This document shows, piece by piece, positions 7,101 to 10,837 of a stretch of 10,837 nt of DNA. Position numbers and translations under genes: made by a program. The DNA is taken from contig CAZQCX010000049.1 in assembly GCA_964591705.1 (NCBI GenBank), positions 1 through 10,837 on the forward strand, written 5' to 3'. The notes below the pieces were generated by a model. The model did not search any database and was not told the origin of the DNA. It worked only from the letters and a program-made list of their open reading frames with translations. The stretch is from UBA11855 sp964591705. GTDB taxonomy: Archaea > Thermoproteota > Bathyarchaeia > Bathyarchaeales > Bathycorpusculaceae. Every line of letters begins with the position of its first letter. Positions within the stretch are counted from its first letter, which is position 1.

Positions 7101-7898
7101 TGTTTGATACTTCCAGATTTCTGTTCCGGTAGATGCGTTCAGACAGCAGATATAACCATCATTTGATCCAATGTACACACGCCCAGCGAAAACGCATGGC
7201 GAAGAGAAAACGCTTCCTGTATGGCGGCGCCACATTTCGCTACCTGATGAAGCGTCGAAAGCGTAGACATGAAAATCGTCAGTGGCAACATAGATTAAGG
7301 CATCCACGACAGCTGGCGACGAATGCACACGACTCGAAGTCTGGTATCTCTTTAATACAGCCCCGTTTGACGAGTTGAGGCAGAACACACTGTTGTGACC
7401 AGAACCAATGTAGACGGCACCATTCGCGATTGCAGGAGAAGACCGCACTAAACCTCCAAGCTCCGACTTCCAGACCAGGGTTCCTTTCGCAATATCCACG
7501 CAGTAGACGTAACCGTCATCTGAGCCCACATAAACCAAACCATTGTAGATAGCAGGAGACGAGTTCACCTCGTTTCCAGTCGAATAGTTCCACAAATGTC
7601 TGCCTGACAAGGAGTCAAGACAGTATATTCGCCAGTCTCTGGAACCAACAACAAGGGAACCGTTTGCAACTGCAGGCGAAGACTTCACAGCTTTCCACGT
7701 CTCAAAAGTCCACAGAGACTTGGGTATATCAGTCAAGCTTTTGACGGTTGAGAAACCACTGCGATCCAGATCGTGGCGAAACATGGTCCAAGCAGATGCG
7801 GCTGCAATGCCGTCAGCGCTCGAAGCGGTGGAAATACTGCATGATTGAATAAGGATAAGCAGAATGAGAATGAATAGCAGCCACCTGCGCTTTCTCAT
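4146..7898 (-). CDS. surface beta-propeller fused to two tandem GT-C (GT39/ArnT-like) glycosyltransferase modules
   Basis: The gene encodes 1250 residues from ATG 7898. ATG 7919 and 8015 are also in frame but lie too close to, or upstream of, the TATA-like box at 7932-7941. Residues 5-24 form a signal or anchor segment. Residues about 60-375 hold eight PQQ-like blades with the rhythm SSPAIxNGxVYVGSxD, then YCLD, then G-x-x-x-W. Cys93, 133, 173, 252, 292 and 332 occupy the same strand position. A membrane helix (395-416) and a basic cytoplasmic stretch follow. The first GT-C module (about 443-780) has loop TEEQTYSQW (471-479), GKPPLFAWL (503-511) and TRAMTDAPL. The second (about 818-1235) has WDSQVEF (842-848), MQPLGFYI and SRAFLVDVY. 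The family transfers sugars from polyprenyl-phosphate carriers outside the membrane, so a role in envelope or protein glycosylation is likely. The usual DE of the first loop is EE in one module and DS in the other, so one or both may be altered or inactive. The substrate is unknown. Confidence 0.85.
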   Translation of the reverse strand: MRKRRWLLFILILLILIQSCSISTASSADGIAAASAWTMFRHDLDRSGFSTVKSLTDIPKSLWTFETWKAVKSSPAVANGSLVVGSRDWRIYCLDSLSGRHLWNYSTGNEVNSSPAIYNGLVYVGSDDGYVYCVDIAKGTLVWKSELGGLVRSSPAIANGAVYIGSGHNSVFCLNSSNGAVLKRYQTSSRVHSSPAVVDALIYVATDDFHVYAFDASSGSEMWRRHTGSVFSSPCVFAGRVYIGSNDGYICCLNASTGTEIWKYQTSGSVFSSPAAAYGFVYVGCDDNNVYCLNASNGDRIWQSPTGYWVRSSPAIADGRVYVGSEDFNIYCFDAFTGEKRWSYSTGSSVDVSPVLANGILYVGSSDHRIYAFALSDATAEALPPVLVDSVPWTTIVFDVVALVVAVMAALTILWLARTSKIKKQQTKAETSPKPRFTWASSHADALCVFLLLLFSAAFFVNLGNSPLWVTEEQTYSQWAFHMFKTGDYLSPWSFGQLDFGIGKPPLFAWLVSLAYQIFGVTNFAARFWSAVFGSLSLVVIFFLGKKLYNRYVGLLSALVLGTFTTFYVLSTRAMTDAPLIFFILCSLYSLLLSDEKEGRRRYTVLSGLFFGFAFMTKQAMALLIPVIILVYFTVAGKGFRYLFTKRFALFWQVAILMVAPWIIYMLLWFGPDFWNFHFVFQGVARTVSSIEEHGGNYLYYFSYLVDRENILWVILLPFAAGLSAFKAVVRRSKEDTLVFSWMSIVLVFFTFTQTKQFWYILPAFPAFAIAIGSLLFQMLTKVPDVLGSPPENEGKGPRGNFVSNRLHLQPITRRLKEHFAIIGVLLGAAFLLLSLGPFSSWDSQVEFSAAMGIIQWGMPYTSYGNMINMQPLGFYIAAFFLRTFGSSYTIGVAAAAIFALGSVFVMYKVGEALYGSRTGLLAAALFALAPWQLIMSRAFLVDVYCLFFSLLCLLVSIYALRKDSLKLFLLAGLVFGLALLAKLFAVFILIPLALIFLYSRPKSLKRSTVELALFILPASLLQYFWYEAISGRGLMSMFGHDDFGTFLPVGLKASPFFNLSFLVESLGVFFILGCFLSLLVSFIYGRRFSKLFFLDLTCFVTVAGVMGLNLVLVFYGNLLVPYVNSIKYNFLTLPLLCLLGASAVEKCIMVSRTGNGSPKRRKLAFYVAWVALYLILVSMASNFLALTDLAQHEWVSFKLPGDLSYSFNRFTPVLSGGYVWAAQALGFILILLGLVWANRDRLLQLIKSF

Positions 7899-7931
7899 TG
7901 ATATCCTACGCAAAACCATGGTGAATACAGG

Positions 7932-7941
7932 ATATATTAAA
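7932..7941 (-). promoter_or_regulatory. TATA-like promoter of the propeller-glycosyltransferase gene
   Basis: On the minus strand TTTAATATAT sits here. Initiation about 25 bases downstream would fall near 7910, giving a leader of roughly 12 bases before ATG 7898. That spacing chooses the 7898 start over ATG 7919 and ATG 8015. Upstream, an inverted repeat GTTGCA-TG-TGCAAC (8003-8016) could be an operator, which is speculative. The rest of the 221-base gap before the next gene shows no coding signal. Confidence 0.5.
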
Positions 7942-8084
7942 ATGTTGAAGTCGAAAACACAACAGAAACCAAAAAGGAGATTGCACCTAAACGCAGGACG
8001 CAGTTGCATGTGCAACCAAGCCGCTGAAAGGTTTCGGATGCTGATGCAGATAAAAGCCTACCTATCATACAGCGAATTCAATAC

Positions 8085-8098
8085 AAGAAAAAGGGGAG
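8085..8098 (-). terminator. T-rich terminator after the Ig/propeller gene
   Basis: On the minus strand TCCCCTTTTTCTTG begins about 22 bases after the TAG stop at 8120-8122. Runs of T without a hairpin are the usual archaeal termination signal. It would separate this gene from the next one downstream, which has its own TATA-like box. Confidence 0.45.
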
Positions 8099-8119
8099 AT
8101 TAATTTCGTTGATGGCGAA

Positions 8120-10717
8120 CTACTTGCGCTTCTTGATCAGCAGCATTGCCAGAAGGACGATAACGATTATGAACGCTACGGCAAAGCCAGCCACAACAGG
8201 CAGGAAGTACGTGTCAGAAATTGAAGGCGGTGCAGGTTCGGGCTCGGCAGGCACAGCAGGCACAGGATCAACAGCGAACGACGTCACCGCACGGGACGGC
8301 CAGTAAGACTCGCTCCCGCCAAACTCGGCGAAAACCGTGTATTGACCCTCAATGTCAGGTTTCCAGTTAAGCGTGTAAAACCCGTCAGAATTCGACACAA
8401 CCCTGCCGATCTCCCTGTAGTTGCCATTCGAGTCAAGCACACTCAACACGACCGGAACACCAGTCACATCCCTAGGCCTAGGCTTCTGCATATACACATA
8501 CTCCATCCACACACCCATGCTCGCGTCAGACACGGCTGGAACACCATTCGGAAAACGAGCAGCCTGCTCCTTCTGAGCCGTACCCGCAGAGATATCGGTA
8601 ACTGTTCCGCGAATCATTAAGCTTGAACCCAGGACTGTGGCGGTCATTGGTGCTTCCACGGTTGTTTTGCTTGGTCCTTTCCCTATGCCGTATACTCGCA
8701 TGTCGTATGCGTTTAGGTAAGCCATGCAACCGTCCGCGACTGGGAAGCCTAGATCAGCGAATGCGCCCACAGAGGCCCAGCTCAGCAGAGTCCATATTTC
8801 TTCTCCAGTAGTGGCGTTTAGACAGCGTACTCTTGATCCCTTGTATGTTGGCGCGTTTGGCGAGTGCTCACCGCTGTAGACGTATATTTTTCCGTCAACG
8901 ATGGCCCCTGGAAAGATTGGGTACAGACCCCATGGGGTTTCTAGACCGCTGTTGGTGTTGTTGTATTTCCAAAGCAGTTTTCCAGTTTTTGATTCGTAGC
9001 AGAACATTTCTCCGCCGTAGCCGCCCGTGTAGAGTTTGCCGTATGCCACGAATCCTATCTGGCTAACGCCGCCGCTGCCGATGGTTGGATAGAAGTTGAA
9101 GTCGCGTGTTTGCCCGATTGGTCCCCATAGTCGGTTGCCTGTGTCCAAGTCGTAGCCTGACCATTGCATGGTTTCTTTGTCGCTCATGAAGAAGACGCGG
9201 CTCTCTGCATCCAAGGGACCGAATTGTCTAGTAACGTTTCCTGCCGGTGCTGGGAAGTCCTTCATCCAAACAAGGTTTCCTCTGGAGCCTGGCTTCAGGC
9301 TTATTGTCCAGAAAGTAGCGTATGAAGCAGCAGTGTCAGCTCCGATGCCTCCGAAATGCGCCTGACCAAACACGGCTCTGATGTTGGCGCTCCCAATCAA
9401 AATGTCATCGCGTACAATGTATCGAATTTCTGAGCCTGAAGGTAATGTAGGTATTGTCACGTTCCAAGAATATGAGTCGCGCAGGGTTGAGTTGAGAACT
9501 GCACCGACGGGTCGATATGCGGCCATGGTAAGTGCGTTATCTTGTCCATTCGTAATCACCTGAGTAAAGTTCCATAAAGCCAACCATCTGCCTGCGACGT
9601 TAAGCTGGTAGATCACAAGCTCGCCATTAGGACCACGCGCTCTTGTGCCTGCGGGAACATTCGTTATGTTGAACAGCCAGTTTCCATCCAATGAGTCATA
9701 AGCAATCCACGTTGTGACACCGCCTACAGTTGTTGTTGCCCACAAATAGCCGCTGGGTATAACACCGTGTTGGTTCGGAGAGTCGAACCATTCCAGTTGA
9801 GCGAATGAGGGGTTGACTGTGTAGTTCTGCCACCATATTTGTTCGCCAGTTTGCAGGTCAACGCAGACATATCCGCCGCCAGTAGCGCTGTTGCCCCTGG
9901 GCAGAGGATAGTAGAGTCTGCCGTAGATTATGAGGGGGTTGGGGAATCTTGATTCATATGAAAGCCCTGTGTAGTATGTTGCACCGTCGACGCCCGTGTC
10001 GCTTCCGCCTACAACTCCTCCATAGTTAATTGGCTTTGTCCACATGATGTGAGGGCTGTTGGGTGCTGTGCCGTCGGGCTGATATCTTAACGATCCGAAA
10101 GAGTAGGCTGCACCAAACGGTTCAAGGAAGTTGGATGATACGCTTGCCCACTCCGTGTTCTGACCTTCTATGGGTCGGCTCCAGAACTCGGTCGGAAGAG
10201 GGTTGCCTGGAAGATGCGATATAGGCGCTTCTTGCACTGTCAAAGTGATTGTTCGGCTGCTTGGCAGATAGGTGTTGTTCTCGAAGGCTGCGTTTGCAGC
10301 AGAAAGCCCTGGAGTATTAGCCTGGTTCCACGTATATCTTTGCCCAGGGAACTCGAACTTCAGCGTGTATGTGCCCACTTGAGTAGGAGTGTACACAGTG
10401 TAAGCTGATGACGTTGTGTCTTCAACGACAGGCCAGTTGACCACGTTAGTGGTTCCGTCGGGCTTTGTGATTGTAAGCTTGTAGTCTTTGAACCGAATGG
10501 TATTGAGTATGGCTGTGCCTGCTGGCATTTTGTCTAGCCACACTACGATGATTACTTGTTGACCGACGCCAACAGGGTTCGGTCTTGCATTGATATAGGC
10601 GAAGGTTGGGATCTGCCATGGCGGCGTATGTGCAACAGCAGTTGGCAAAGCAATCAGCGTCAAAGCAATTGTGCACGTAAGAAGAATAGTCACCGTGACT
10701 GTTTTCTTGTCTATCAT
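8120..10717 (-). CDS. secreted, C-terminally anchored Ig / PQQ-like beta-propeller surface protein
   Basis: The gene encodes 865 residues. AGGAGAG (10724-10730) six bases before ATG 10717 decides the start over an out-of-frame ATG at 10721. Residues 1-29 are a signal peptide with likely cleavage after AVA. Residues about 38-165 look like an Ig-like module (NARPNPVGVGQQVIIVVW, then VGTYTLKFEFPGQ). Residues about 175-680 hold irregular propeller blades, for example YVCVDLQTGEQIWW, GYDLDTGNRLW, MFCYESKTGKLLWKY and RCLNATTGEEIW. Residues 684-815 are a second Ig or carboxypeptidase-regulatory-like module (VPVVLSVLDSNGNY, then YTVFAEFGG). A Pro/Glu linker, a membrane helix (about 837-861) and the tail KKRK complete it. 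The topology puts nearly all of it outside the cell. It has many N-x-S/T sequons (e.g. N147, N148, N298, N350, N383, N493, N634). No enzyme site is visible, so an S-layer-associated, adhesive or binding role is inference. Confidence 0.85.
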   Translation of the reverse strand: MIDKKTVTVTILLTCTIALTLIALPTAVAHTPPWQIPTFAYINARPNPVGVGQQVIIVVWLDKMPAGTAILNTIRFKDYKLTITKPDGTTNVVNWPVVEDTTSSAYTVYTPTQVGTYTLKFEFPGQRYTWNQANTPGLSAANAAFENNTYLPSSRTITLTVQEAPISHLPGNPLPTEFWSRPIEGQNTEWASVSSNFLEPFGAAYSFGSLRYQPDGTAPNSPHIMWTKPINYGGVVGGSDTGVDGATYYTGLSYESRFPNPLIIYGRLYYPLPRGNSATGGGYVCVDLQTGEQIWWQNYTVNPSFAQLEWFDSPNQHGVIPSGYLWATTTVGGVTTWIAYDSLDGNWLFNITNVPAGTRARGPNGELVIYQLNVAGRWLALWNFTQVITNGQDNALTMAAYRPVGAVLNSTLRDSYSWNVTIPTLPSGSEIRYIVRDDILIGSANIRAVFGQAHFGGIGADTAASYATFWTISLKPGSRGNLVWMKDFPAPAGNVTRQFGPLDAESRVFFMSDKETMQWSGYDLDTGNRLWGPIGQTRDFNFYPTIGSGGVSQIGFVAYGKLYTGGYGGEMFCYESKTGKLLWKYNNTNSGLETPWGLYPIFPGAIVDGKIYVYSGEHSPNAPTYKGSRVRCLNATTGEEIWTLLSWASVGAFADLGFPVADGCMAYLNAYDMRVYGIGKGPSKTTVEAPMTATVLGSSLMIRGTVTDISAGTAQKEQAARFPNGVPAVSDASMGVWMEYVYMQKPRPRDVTGVPVVLSVLDSNGNYREIGRVVSNSDGFYTLNWKPDIEGQYTVFAEFGGSESYWPSRAVTSFAVDPVPAVPAEPEPAPPSISDTYFLPVVAGFAVAFIIVIVLLAMLLIKKRK

Positions 10718-10723
10718 TCATTA

Positions 10724-10730
10724 CTCTCCT
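10724..10730 (-). promoter_or_regulatory. strong ribosome binding site deciding the start at 10717
   Basis: AGGAGAG on the minus strand stands six bases before ATG 10717. It is only two bases from the ATG at 10719-10721, which opens a different, non-conserved-looking frame. Spacing therefore supports the 865-residue reading. Confidence 0.7.
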
Positions 10731-10777
10731 TTAATTATAGTACACAATGGTACAAAGTCTAGGCGATACGAAAGTTC

Positions 10778-10790
10778 AATAAAAAGCTTT
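10778..10790 (-). promoter_or_regulatory. BRE/TATA-like promoter of the Ig/propeller gene
   Basis: On the minus strand AAAGC (BRE-like) is followed by TTTTTATT (10778-10785). A start about 26 bases downstream falls near 10755, giving a leader of about 38 bases that contains the ribosome binding site at 10724-10730. Beyond it, to the window end at 10837, I see no further gene. Confidence 0.5.
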
Positions 10791-10837
10791 TCAAGAATCT
10801 CCATTTAGCATAGCCGGCTTAACCAGTTGACGTTCTC

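Noticed and set aside
6756..7688. Possible tandem DNA repeat array or CRISPR
   Set aside because: The periodicity of about 120 bases comes from protein blades; the DNA units are diverged and there are no spacers.
7899..8015. N-terminal extension of the propeller-glycosyltransferase from ATG 8015 or 7919
   Set aside because: The extra residues are not signal-like and the TATA-like box at 7932-7941 lies inside or too near them. ATG 7898 directly precedes a basic residue cluster and hydrophobic segment.
10446..10721. Alternative minus-strand frame starting at ATG 10721
   Set aside because: The ribosome binding site is only two bases away, and the frame is an overlapping shadow of the signal peptide and Ig-like region of the 865-residue protein.

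Overview
The window looks archaeal. Start regions carry purine-rich ribosome binding sites or TATA-like boxes about 25 bases from a plausible transcription start. The tRNA is a type II serine tRNA with an archaeal-looking body. The right half encodes large surface proteins built from PQQ-type beta-propeller repeats. The style of these surface proteins, together with a regulator/terminase cassette, recalls Bathyarchaeia (MCG) and related Thermoproteota. That placement is inference from family resemblance, not a database result.

Region 1 (1-2353, minus strand): a tRNA-Ser(GCT) gene, then a compact restriction-modification pair. The methyltransferase (986-2281, possibly to 2353) comes first in transcription order and the putative endonuclease (297-929) follows. 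The endonuclease has a PD-(D/E)xK-like centre resembling BsaWI and other CCGG-family enzymes. The methyltransferase has an N-terminal domain that reads like a DCD domain, a PUA-like fold best known from plants, fused to a motif I/motif IV methylase. This is the most unusual item in the window.

Region 2 (2420-4149): a decayed mobile-element cassette, probably a provirus remnant. It holds a ribbon-helix-helix-type gene on the minus strand broken by an in-frame TAA, and an intact divergent RHH plus winged-helix regulator. It also holds a SANT/HTH-type gene frameshifted at a run of eight A, and a large terminase subunit cut off shortly after Walker A. The plus-strand genes overlap by a few bases, as a viral operon would.

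Region 3 (4146-10717, minus strand): two long surface-protein genes, each with its own promoter-like signal. The gene at 8120-10717 encodes a secreted, C-terminally anchored, 865-residue Ig/propeller protein. The gene at 4146-7898 encodes a 1250-residue fusion of a signal segment, an eight-bladed propeller and two tandem GT-C (GT39/ArnT-like) membrane glycosyltransferase modules. Both have many N-glycosylation sequons, so the pair plausibly works in cell-envelope glycosylation or surface architecture.

No CRISPR array, intact insertion sequence or rRNA is visible. There is no gene-free stretch above 300 bases; the largest gaps are 86-296 and 7899-8119.
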